DNA from: Oscarella lobularis
Lineage: Eukaryota > Porifera > Homoscleromorpha > Homosclerophorida > Oscarellidae
Direction of reading: 5' to 3'
DNA: 64,000 nucleotides
NCBI RefSeq assembly: GCF_947507565.1
Contig: NC_089175.1
Span: 4,515,733 to 4,579,732, forward strand
Position numbers and translations under genes: made by a program. Positions 10,553 through 20,541 of this stretch are shown here, one piece after another. The notes beneath the pieces were generated by a model. That model was not told the origin of the DNA, did no database searches, and worked only from the letters and a program-made list of their open reading frames with translations. Within the stretch, counting starts at the first letter, position 1, and the number at the start of each line of letters is the position of its first letter.

Positions 10553-11985
10553 TCACGCGTCTAGATCTAAACTCTCTGCTGATCCGTTCGATCCCAACCC
10601 GCCAACGACGACCAAGCGATCATCGCTCGTCGTGCAGACGCCGTGATAGTATCTCGACTTGTTCATCGAAGGAAGCGGCAACCACGATTTCTTTTCGTCG
10701 TCGTATACTTCTACGGCCTTGCTTCCGCGTCCCAACTCGTCGACTCCTCCTATTGCCACAAGCCTGCCGTACAGACTCGCCAACTGACACGATCTCTCGG
10801 TTGTCGGATGCAGCTGGGTCCATTTAGGATGTTCTGCGTCCAGCGATAAGCGTTCTACTGACCTGCATGGCTCACGCTCAGCAGTCCATCCACCACCTGC
10901 ATAGAGATTGCGATCAGTGATAGACAGGGAACAATCGAACCGTCCGCCACTCAAAGACTGGAATGAGATCCATTTATCGGTTTGAAGGTTGTAACAGTGA
11001 ACTTGAGCAGTTCCAATGTTGTTCCTCTTTCCTCCGACGACGTAGATCTTTTCCTCGTTGGCTATCATTGACATGCTGGATATGCTGTCAGTGTATTTCT
11101 CTGGTAACGTTGTCACTTCTTTAGTGTTTCCTTTTGAGTACTCGAATATTTTCCATTTGCCTTTGTCGCGACTTAGAATGAAACACTTTCCTTGGCATTC
11201 ACACAGCTTGTAAATGTTTATCTTGACGTTTGATACCTGCCATTTCTCCTTTCTTAGCTGCTCGTATATCGCCTTTTCAAAGCCGACCGTGACAGTGCCA
11301 TTCACATTTGCCACGCGTCCTGAAACAGCTCCTTTGTAATACGAGTTTGGCAGGTCGGATTTGACTGGACAGTCAGTGACTCTTTTCCAGTTAGGCACTG
11401 GCCCAGTCTCCTGCGCAGAGGTGTTCAACTTAATTAAAGCCAGTTTAGGCTAACACGAATTCTACCTTATACTTCACGCGTAGGCCAATGGAAATTATTT
11501 TTTCATGCATTCTGCACTGCTTTTTGATCTGCAACTGTTTTGTCTCCATTACTTCACGCAGCTCTTTTTTCTTGTTCCTGACTTCCTCGAACGGCTTCCT
11601 TTTCACCTCTTTCATTCTGATTTTGCCAGTGGTTTCTGTCAATTGAATAAAGAACGAATTTGCACTGTGATTAGTTTGTTATCAGTCAAATCTGACCATT
11701 TTCTGAAGGTATAAGAAATTTTGTTACGATATGCTTTTGTCCTGTTAGTAGGAGCGACTGAACCAGTGCATCAAACGCTGTTGAATCCTTTCGTGGTAAA
11801 ATGTCCACGAGCAGATCGCGTGTTTTCTCTCGATAGGTTTTAGAACCAAGTCGTAGTTTTTCCCATTCGTCTTTATCAAGAATGCGTTTGGCGTACAGAT
11901 CAGAGATGAGACTGTCGGGCGCAATAAGATCGACCAGTTGAGTCAAATGAGGCCTGACAATATCTTCCCATCGTCGATCTGCCAT
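10553..11985 (-). CDS. CARD-kelch protein C
   Basis: Three exons (11985-11697, 11635-11466, 11410-10553) are joined across introns of 61 and 55 bp in phases 1 and 0. The start MADRRWEDIVRPH matches genes A and B. Residues of about 1-96 form a CARD with DEWEKLRLGSKT and DLLVDILPRKD. Exon 2 encodes a Lys/Glu-rich helical linker, likely coiled coil (KRKPFEEVRNKKKELREVME). Exon 3 encodes kelch blades (IYVVGGKRNN, LYAGGGWTAE, LVAIGGVDE, LVVVGGLGSNG), each followed by the expected W/Y residues. The kelch domain probably forms a five- or six-bladed propeller. Nothing suggests a BTB domain, membrane segment or secretion. A conserved TATA-bearing promoter lies immediately upstream. This is the cleanest member of the cluster. 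Confidence 0.9.
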
Positions 11986-12015
11986 TGTTTGTGCGCCACA
12001 GTGGCAAGAGCGCAC

Positions 12016-12200
12016 GAGAGAAGCGGATTACCACCGCGGACTAGCGTCTTTTTGAGATGCGCGCGGGGACTTCGGTGGTTCCCTTCGACTCCCCTTGGTG
12101 TATTTACATTATATATCGCGCTTTTGATTGGTGGCACCCAGAGCCCTACTGTATAATCTAATTATAGGGAGGGCTCTGGTGGCCACTCCCCACGTACGTC
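12016..12200 (-). promoter_or_regulatory. Promoter region of CARD-kelch C
   Basis: A TATA-like element (ATTATATATCGCGC on the plus strand, near 12108-12121) and CCGCGGACTAGCGTCTTTTT (about 12034-12053) are shared with the orphan copy at 8043-8165. Conservation outside coding sequence, together with placement before the ATG at 11985, supports a promoter. A 42-bp palindromic insertion interrupts its distal part. Confidence 0.55.
12138..12179. mobile_element. 42-bp palindrome-ended insertion (MITE-like scrap)
   Basis: The orphan promoter copy reads GGTGGCACCTCCCCACG, whereas here GGTGGCAC is followed by extra sequence. The extra sequence has perfect 10-bp inverted ends (CCAGAGCCCT and AGGGCTCTGG), then TGGCCAC and TCCCCACG. 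The repeated TGGC(C)AC looks like a slightly diverged target-site duplication. The insert is too short to encode anything. It could be a deletion derivative of a MITE. Confidence 0.6.
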
Positions 12201-12239
12201 GAACTATTAGCTGTTTGCTTCCTCCTGTGGGGCCCCTCG

Positions 12240-12560
12240 CCGATTCGCTGGCTATGATTTTTCCGTTTGTCGGGTGCTGTTGAGTTCACCGATACGCATT
12301 CTACTACATTGCATGGTTTGTGTTAATTAAGATATCTGCCGGCCTACGGAGCCGAATATCAATGTTAGCCGCCCGTGCCTAACGACTTGATTTTGGTTCA
12401 TTTTCTAGGCCATACCAGCAAACCTACTGTAGTAAGCATTTTTCTCCAACTTCAACAAAAATCTGGCTATAGCTGGGGCTCCTCCTACAACCAGTCGCAA
12501 AGGTCCGAAATGGCAGATGACCACCTGGTAGACTGGTGCTATTGCCTAGGTTTCCCCCGT
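12240..12560 (-). pseudogene. Kelch-gene relic
   Basis: Two short blocks are recognisable. Around 12290-12330 (CGCATTCTACTACATTGCATGGTTTG) matches the blade encoding KPCNSVEC in gene B. Around 12480-12530 (TCCGAAATGGCAGATGACCA..TGGTA) matches 6490-6520 of gene A. Intervening sequence has decayed. These are remains of another family copy between gene C and the first SLC37 gene. Confidence 0.6.
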
Positions 12561-12657
12561 AACGTCATCGTCAATTACCACGGGTAAAATCACAGAACAA
12601 TCAGGCTAGCTACTGCACATACAACATGCAAGTGAGAGTATTTATCACGGAAGCCTT

Positions 12658-15125
12658 TCACCTGACAGAGACTACTTTCTTGTCCTTCTCTTCATCAAGT
12701 ACCGAATATCTTGTATGACGATGCGCGTAAGAAGCTAACGAATAGGTATGATTAGTCTTCATCTTCATGAAATTCTCAATACCCACCAGACCAGATATTG
12801 CACACGCTGTAATAAGCATATAGAATACATTCTTCCAGCCAGTCCCCTAATAAAAGAAAGCACATCGATGAGACAGTCAGTTGATTAGAGCAAAGACCAT
12901 TCTGTCATTAATAATTGTTCTATGATACTAGTAACCCAATATTCTTTGTACTAGATGCAGGTATCATATTTGATGAATTGTCTCTTACCGCTATCCAGCC
13001 GGTGAGAAACGGTCCCACTGCCGCACCTAGGAGCGTAGCACGTTATCTACAACACACAATGAGTATGATTTTCCTATGTACCTGACGTTCCTGTGCCGTC
13101 AATTATTGCTGTCACCGTAGCTTTGGCCTTGTCATTTCCTCGAAGCGTTTTATGAGTTCCCTTAAGTAAAATAATTGACGCCTGGCAGGGCTCCAGTTCT
13201 CTCAAATACCAAATCAGCAGAAACGGCTGTTGTTATAAGAGCATAGGGCCCATTGACAAAAAAACCGCACATAAAAGATAATCCTGTAAATAGAGATATT
13301 AGTCCATACATTGAAACGATTTACTTTTCCCAAACCTATTGTCGCTCCCTCGGACAATCCTCCATATCTGTTGTAAATAAACAGCTAAGGTGATAAACAG
13401 TAGGAAAAAACATTTGAAAAATAGCCTTTGCTTATCTTACCGCGGGTATTGACGAATACGTCATGAGCACGGTTGCAATACCGCGAACTTTCAGTACGTC
13501 CGACAGATAGCCAATAAAAATGGATCCAACGATTCCTCCAACGTCATAAAATGTCGAGTAATAAGCCGCCTTCTCTTCACTGATGTACTGCCCATTGATT
13601 TCTACACCGCCAGAAAGAAATAGGATGGCGACTTTTGACAATACCATTCAGTGACTTACTTAGGGTGTTGTGTATGTAAAATGGAAGCCAATAGAGAAAC
13701 GTGTATGCAACCAGTTTGGCAAAGAAGAGCGAGGCGGCGTATTCTATGACGCCCTTCAAACAAAAGTACTTCTATAGCGTAGTCAACACACTGATTATTG
13801 CATGTACTGGAATTCTGAGGGCTCTGCATAATCCCACGGCTTTTGGGGGCGCGTTTGATACAGGTACCGTCGTCTCTGTTGTTTGATGGGAATCTTGATC
13901 TATTAGTGAATCCTCTTCAGAAGGCAATTCCTCGATTAAATAAAACATATTTTGTATGTGATTGTTAACAATTTTGGGAACGTACGTGGTGCTGAGGAGG
14001 CGAGACGTTCATTTCACTCGGATCTGAAGAAACGGTAAGCCATTTTACTTATGTATCATTTAATTACCGGACGGTAAATACAAAGCGGTCAGTATGCCCA
14101 TCCCACAGTTGATTAATCCGGGCACAATAAACGACCATCCCCTGTGAGTAAAACAATTTCATCAGTAGGAATTCATAACTTGGATTTATTGGTACCAATG
14201 AGCTACTACAGCTCCCGCTATCAGAGATCCAAGAATATTTCCCACGGAAGTGTGAGCGTTCCATATGCCCAAGATAAGACCACGGCTAATTGAAATGCTC
14301 ATAGTGATGACGTTATAGTGACTACTTAGTAGTAGTACTTTTCTAGTCCAAACCAATTCGCCACAACAGCTACCACACTTGGCCACCCAGTCGACTAGAG
14401 AGAAAGACAATAGATCAACACGTTACCGTTTCTATGATTTGACCTGGAAAGCTCCAGCCAATATTTGCATAACAGCAAAATACCACAGACCGTGGTAATT
14501 CCAAAAGTAGGGAAGCCCAAGTGCTGAAGTAAAGATGCCAGATCCTAACAACACGACACACTTTAGATGATACATAGTACAAAGTTTATACTGCACCCAG
14601 CAATCCAATTAGAAGAAAGTAGCGAAGGTTCATTCGATCTCCAATTTGACCACTAAAATCATTCACTTCAAAGCAAAATTCATTTATATCACATGCATCG
14701 TACCTGATAAAGAACATGGTGACAGCGTAAGCGACTAGGAAACACGTATCGAGAGTCCCAAGGTACACTTTGCCATAAGGACCATCTAAGTAAAATTATT
14801 CGAAGTAGTCAACGTTATGTGTGCAAATTTTTACCGAATGGCTCCCAGCCACCAGTGCAATTTGCCGTCGCGTTCTGAGTCCAATTATGCGTCGTTACAG
14901 TCGTACAATTCCAAGCATTCTAAAAAATTAAAATAATTAATTAAAACTGACGGCGATTAAAGACGTCACCTTGACAACGCTTATCGCTTTGCGAGACAGA
15001 TGATACGAAGCGTAGATGAAAAACGTGAAAACAATGACAAAACCCCGATATCTATAATAGGCACAATACACGGACACGTCACGGAACACCTGCGAAGCGC
15101 GGCGTGACCGCGGCGTGACGATCAC
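12658..15125 (-). CDS. SLC37-type sugar-phosphate antiporter, copy 1
   Basis: This is a multi-exon gene of the major facilitator superfamily. The first recognisable exon (about 15060-14970) encodes RYRGFVIVFTFFIYASYHLS-RKAISVVK, the hallmark start of SLC37A1/A2/A4 transporters, which exchange glucose-6-phosphate for phosphate at the ER membrane. Later exons give NCTGGWEPF, GKVYLGTLDTCFLVAYA, GDRMNLRYFLLIGLL, GVIEYAASLFFAKLVAYTFL, YWLPFYI, AAYYSTFYDVGGIVGSI and a last exon with GWKNVFYMLI. Introns are mostly 50-120 bp. The C-terminus (to the stop at 12658-12660) is a long charged tail unlike the other copies. The 5' end is uncertain: the frame runs to 15125 without an ATG, and the short first exon found in copies 2, 4 and 5 is not evident. 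It is more diverged from the other copies than they are from each other. Confidence 0.8.
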
Positions 15126-15133
15126 GGGATCAT

Positions 15134-15836
15134 CACGCCGCGTTCACGAGGCGAGCGGCACTCTGAGCCACAAAGCCCCTATATAATATATTCAACATAG
15201 AGAAGCTAGTCGTGCGCATATGCGGGCGTATAGATATCGCTACACAACGAGTTCGTTTTACTCGCGTACATGCGATCTTTTCGTCTGTTCCTCGCGCGTT
15301 TGACGTCGTTGGGAAGACAGAAGAAGCCCAGCGGTGGACTTGGGGCGATAAAATTGTTCATGGGCACTTGAAATGCAAAATAGCGGACGCTTCCAAAGCG
15401 GATGTTGCAAGTAAACGTTGCCCCCCGGATTGTTTACATACATAGAAATCACATGATCATTGAGAACTCCACTTCATATACTCTCCTCTGACTAGACAAA
15501 ATCGTTTGGACCTCAACTAACGAGGTCCTCAGAACCTAACTCCGATATTTCTGTACTTCGAGACGAAAATAGTTTCTTCAATAATTAAATAATTAATCAA
15601 CTTCGCTGCCCGATTCGTTGCTACCCAGTTCCGTTAGCTGAACAGACTCTACTTCGTATCGACATCGTTCCCGTCTGAAACAAGTCAATTAAATATATAA
15701 TAGTCTAAATAACCTAGATAGCCAGCATGCAGGTGGACAGAACACAACGTGGCGCAATTAAATAAAATAACGTGCAAGACATAATAATTAAAGGCGAGGC
15801 AAAAAGAAAGAAAGTGGTAAAAAAGGCGGACGTGGC
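15134..15836. other. Gap between SLC37 copies 1 and 2
   Basis: A TATA-like stretch (TATATAATATATTC, 15180-15193) sits where the promoter of copy 1 should be. The part from about 15690 to 15836 is 3' flank of copy 2 and recurs, nearly unchanged, at 20385-20541 downstream of copy 4. Small open frames on both strands at 15212-15452 have no recognisable content. Confidence 0.5.
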
Positions 15837-18586
15837 TTACTTTTTGCAGCATCGTTTGAACAAGTTCCGGATGTCTCGCACTAAAATACGCGTCAGAAGC
15901 TAAAAGAAAGCCATAAATCGACAGTCACGTTATATGATATAACATTCACCAGTCCAGAAAGAGCGGAGGCCACAATGAGCATATAAAATACGTTCTTCCA
16001 ACCAGTTTCCTGTGTAATACAATGGATGTTGTGTGCCATGCAAACGTACTCTACAAAATCTTTCTTACGCTATCGGATCCAGCAATCCAGCCGGTAAGAA
16101 ATGGGCCCACAGCAGCACCTATAGATACACTAGTAAAAGCAGTTGGTACCATTTCCGATAATTAAGCGCTTGCCTATTGATCCCGTGCCGTCTATTATGG
16201 CTGCGACCGTTGCCTTGGCCTTCTCGCTGCCTTCGAGTGATTTATGAGTTCCCTAAAAAATTTCTTTGCTAAATTAATCACTGTAAATTATTCTTTTGAT
16301 ACCAAATCGGCGGAAACGGCTGTCGTTATTAGAGAGTAAGGCCCGTTGACGAAGAATCCACAAATCAGAGATAACGCTGTAAATACAGCAACAGGCTTTC
16401 ATAAAAAATAGCACTTTGTATTATATATTGGCAATGTGTACCTATAGCCATTTTCTCAGAATCGCCGCCATAGAGTTCATAGAAGAACAACTAAGCCAAC
16501 ATCATATATAGAAATAAAACGGGTAACTGAAAGGGATCTTTTTTACCGCTGGTATTGACAAAACTGTCATGAGAACGCAGGCGATTCCGCGCACTTTCAG
16601 TATATCAGACAAGTATCCAACTGCAATCGACCCAACGATTCCACCAATATCAAAAAATGTCGAGAAGTAGGCCGCCTTTGTTTTGCTCACAGGTTTACCG
16701 GCACTGTCTTCTGCATTAGGACATGAAGTCAGAGGAAGATGATTGCTTTACGAATAGATGTTTCTCACTTAGCGTGCTGTGTATGTAAAAGGGGAGCCAG
16801 TAGAGAAATGTGTAGGCGACGAGTTTGGCAAAGAAAAGCGAGCCAGAGTACTCCAAGACTCCCTTAACAAATCACGCAATAAATAAATTAGACAAGCGAA
16901 AAACAATAGCGTCGGTATTTTTTACCGGAATTTGAAGGGCTTTGCATATTCCAACAGCTTTCGAAGACTGCAATAAGAGAATGAATTAATTAATTCAAAG
17001 AATTTATTAATATGATTATCTGCTACTGACTTGAGACCCTGTGCTTGTGAAGGAGGCGGTCGACACCTTTCTTGCGTTCATTAACGGATTATTTTCAACA
17101 GAGAATTCCTGAAATGAATTGGGTAGATGCGTATAAAGACTTTGTTACTGTACATTGTACATGATGATTAGGAGGCAGTGCTTGGACTTCATCTGGGTCT
17201 GATGTACATTTTAAATTAACCAATTATGGACCGTTTATATGAACCTACCTGCAGGCAGAAACAAAGCGGTCATGATGCCCAATGAGCCAATGATTAGACC
17301 AGGAACAATAAATGACCATTCCCTATAGAGAAAAAATATATTATTAGCTAATCGGTTTCTTGCTAAATGTACCAATAGTGGTGCACAAAATATCCTGCTA
17401 TAAGAGATCCAAGAATATTTCCAACAGACGTGTGAGAATTCCATATGCCCATGATAAGACCCCGACTGAAAAAAAAAAACGATAAATGTTTTGATAGTAA
17501 TTTAATTCAATTGCACATACTTTCCCCTTCCAAACCAATTAGCCATTACGGCTACAACACTTGGCCATCCAGTAGACTATAATTTTACCAAAATAATACT
17601 GAATTAATTAATTAATAGCTATATTTTGAACCTGAAACATTCCGCCCAATACTTGCACGACAACGAAGTATGCCAATACGTGGATATTCAAAAAGTGAGC
17701 AAAACCAAGTGCGGCAGTAAATAATCCAGATCCTAATTAATTAAGTACCACCTTATCTAGTATCTACGTGAGAAAGTACTTTTCAATAAACATACCAAGC
17801 ATTCCAATCATCAGAAAGTAACGAAGCTTCATTCTGTCGCCTAGATGACCACTAGATCATAATCATTACACTATTATTGCGTGCAGAGAGACGTGCGGCG
17901 AGTTCTTACCTAAAGAACATAGCGACGGCATAAGCAATCAGAAACGACGTATCGAGACTTCCAAGATACACCTTGGAATGGTCACCGTCTACAACGACGT
18001 CCCAAATCAATAAATCTACTTTTTTTCAAGTGTGGATACCACCCTCTTACCAAACGGTTTCCAACTAGTGCAGTTCGCTCCGTTAGAGCTATTGTCGGTT
18101 GAATTTTGATTGCAGCTCCATGCATTCTAAAAATTCGAATCCAATTATTATGCCGCGCAACGGAACGCAAGTCTCGGGTCACCTTGACAACGCTAATGGC
18201 CTTTCGCGAGAGGTGATACGATGCGTAGATGAAAAACGTAAAAACGAGAATGAAACCGCGATATCTAAATCGGGAAACAGCATGAAGAACGCAAGACGTC
18301 ACGCACGTCACGTCCGGGTAGGAAGAAAATTAGAAAAATCGAAGCACGCTACAGTACTCCCCAAGAATTCACGCCGAAACACTCCAAAAGCTCGTGCAGT
18401 TAGTCGCGTTCGCGCTATTTTGAGATGTCATTCGCGTCGTTATGAGTCGGGTGCGAGGTGAGCAAACCCGTTCTGCGTGCGAACGTCGCGTTTCTCCTGT
18501 TTTTTTCCTTACAGTCGGCTCTTCGTCGTGACGTCGCGTGTGACGGGAGGGAGGCAGCGAATTCCCAAAGGCGGTTTCGGCTCCAT
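15837..18586 (-). CDS. SLC37-type sugar-phosphate antiporter, copy 2
   Basis: The start is set by a short first exon, 18586-18513 (MEPKPPLGIRC...), whose GTAAGG donor and phase 2 fit the next exon at 18264-18183 (YRGFILVFTFFIYASYHLSR). The same first exon occurs in copies 4 and 5. Later exons encode the two six-helix halves, including FAKLVAYTFLYWLPFYI, STFFDIGGIVGSIAVGYLSD and the motif reading GTHKSLEGSEKAKATVAAI before IDGTGSIG. The last exon ends with RILVRDIRNLFKRCCKK and TAA at 15837-15839, a basic cytosolic tail. Predicted role: ER sugar-phosphate/phosphate exchange, by family. Intron and exon sequence is nearly the same as copy 4, pointing to recent duplication or gene conversion. Confidence 0.85.
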
Positions 18587-19096
18587 AACGACGTCTAGTA
18601 GTTCGTCTTGCATGAGGAGCAGCAGTACGATCGTCGCTTTCGTGGCACGTGCGAAGACATACGGGAATCTCGGTTTGCTAAACTCTGCCACCATAGATAG
18701 CTACATGTATCTATGCTGCCACAGCGTACAAAATTCTCGGCAGATCCCTGTATTGTGGTATAGCGGTATTTGTCTCATAATTCACGACGCACTTAAATCT
18801 TTTTAAAAATGATGCGCAGCAATTAGTGATCTGCGATCGGCAAAAAAATGATCGTTGCGTGATCTCAATTTTTTTGTTTTTGTTGGGCGTGAATTTTTGT
18901 TTTGATCGCGTTCATTTTTTGCGGGGCGTGGATCATGTTTGATTTCATCGCAACGAACGCATATCATCAAAACGAAAAATCAATTGCGAGGGAATTTTTC
19001 AATTAGTAAGTTTAGAGAAGAAAAGGAGCGAGACTTTCGTAGTTGAATACCTTGACTAGATACCGCATTTGTATTGTTAACAGTCTCAACTCAACC
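18587..19096. other. 5' flank of SLC37 copy 2
   Basis: The proximal 100 bp resemble the 5' flanks of copies 4 and 5 (CGATCGTCGCTTTCGTGGCA and nearby). Beyond about 18800 the sequence is T-rich, with repeated TGATCGC/GATCACG-type words, and unlike the other copies. I see no gene. Confidence 0.5.
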
Positions 19097-19520
19097 GTGA
19101 CAAGTGTCTTCAATTCGTTGCGCGCGAGCGGCGCTTGCGATTCAGGCGCAAGGAACGCCACTCGCGCATAAAAAGTACTCTGTAGCGTTGGCGAGAACGC
19201 CCACTTTTGTGGGGCAAGTGTCTCCTTTTCGTTGCGCGCGAGCGACGCTTGCGGTTCAGGCGCAAGGAACGCCACTCTCGCATAAAAAGTACTTTGTAAT
19301 GTTGGCGGGAACGCCCACTTTCGAGGGGCAAGTGTCTCCCTTTCGTTGCGCGCGAGCGGCGCTTTCGGTTCAGGCGCAAGGAACGCCACTCTCGCATAAA
19401 AAGTACTTCGTAATGTTGGCGGGAACGCCCACTTTCGAGGGGTAAGTGTCTCCCTTTCGTTGCGCGCGAGCGGCGCTTGCGGTTCAGGCGCATGGAACAC
19501 CACTCGCGCATAAAAATTAG
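19097..19520. repeat. 114-bp tandem repeat, about 3.7 copies
   Basis: GTTGCGCGCGAGCG recurs at exact 114-bp steps (about 19117, 19231, 19345, 19459), each followed by AAGGAACGCCACTC, AAAAGTACT and AACGCCCACTTT. Because 114 is a multiple of three, several frames stay open. The minus-strand frame encodes 38-residue units (FYARVAFLAPEPQAPLARNE, RETLAPRKWAFPPTLQST) and can be spliced in phase onto the truncated SLC37 copy 3. Confidence 0.95.
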
Positions 19521-19551
19521 CGAACGCCCACTTTTGACAGACTGTTAAAAT

Positions 19552-20378
19552 TTTCTCGGACTGTAACTCTGCACTCAAATCATACATAATAAGACATTTA
19601 CCAGTCCAGAAAGAGCCGAGGCCGCAATGAGCATATAAAAAACGTTCTTCCAACCAGTTTCTTTAACAAAACAAATGCAATTGCATTCTATGCAAAGATA
19701 CTCTGTAAATCTTTCTTACGCTATCAGATCCAGCGACCCAGCCGGTAAGAAATGGGCTTACAGCAGCACCTATAGATCCATTGGTAAAACCAGCCAGTAC
19801 CATTTTAGATAAGCGCTTGCCTATTGATCCCGTGCCGTCTATTATAGCCTTGGCTTTCTCGTTGCCTTCAAGTGATTTATGAGTACCCTAAAGTTTTTGA
19901 AATACAGTGTAGTAAATTAATCACTGTAAATTATTATTTTGATACCAAATCGGCGGAAACGGCTGTCGTTATGAGAGAATAAGGCCTATTAACAAATAAT
20001 CCACAAATCGAAGATAACACTGTATACAGCAGTAGATTAAAACAAAACAATTACATAATAGTTTGAATTTTTTGATGTACCGATAGTCATTTTTCAGATT
20101 CGCGACCGTAGAGCTCGTAAAAGAACAACTAAAAGCCAACATCATGAAACTAAAAGCTGGCAACTGAAAAATTGATTTTCACCGCTGGTATTGACAAAAC
20201 TGTCATAAGGACGCATGCAATGCCGCGCAATTTTAGTCCAGACAAGTATCCGATAGCAATTGACCCTACGATTCCACCAATATCAAAAAACGTTGAGTAG
20301 TAGGCCGCCCTCGTTTTGTCCACAAAGTGGCCCCCAACTTCTGCGTTGGGACATGAAGTTAGAGAGGAAGATCATCAC
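19552..20378 (-). pseudogene. SLC37 copy 3, C-terminal half only
   Basis: Exons for the last third of the transporter are present (ending GWKNVFYMLIAASALSGL at about 19609-19660; GTHKSLEGNEKAKA before a 12-bp deletion; STFFDIGGIVGSIAIG with a 3-bp deletion). The 5' half is absent: at about 20378 homology to the other copies stops and the sequence switches abruptly to 3'-flank sequence of copy 4. The usual last exon is also missing, replaced by the 114-bp repeat array. It may be transcribed only as a readthrough extension of copy 4. Confidence 0.8.
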
Positions 20379-20541
20379 TTTAAATATATAATAGTCTAAA
20401 TAATCCCAGATAGCCAGCAGGTGGACAGAACACAACGTGGCGCAATTAAATAAAATAACGTGCAAGACATAATAATTAAAGGCGAGGCAAAAGAAAGAAA
20501 GTGGTAAAAAAGGTAGTCAACGTCCTTCTGGCGGACGTGGC

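Noticed and set aside
18099-18461. 120-codon plus-strand frame
   Set aside because: It is antisense to exon 2 and intron 1 of SLC37 copy 2 and follows their sequence.
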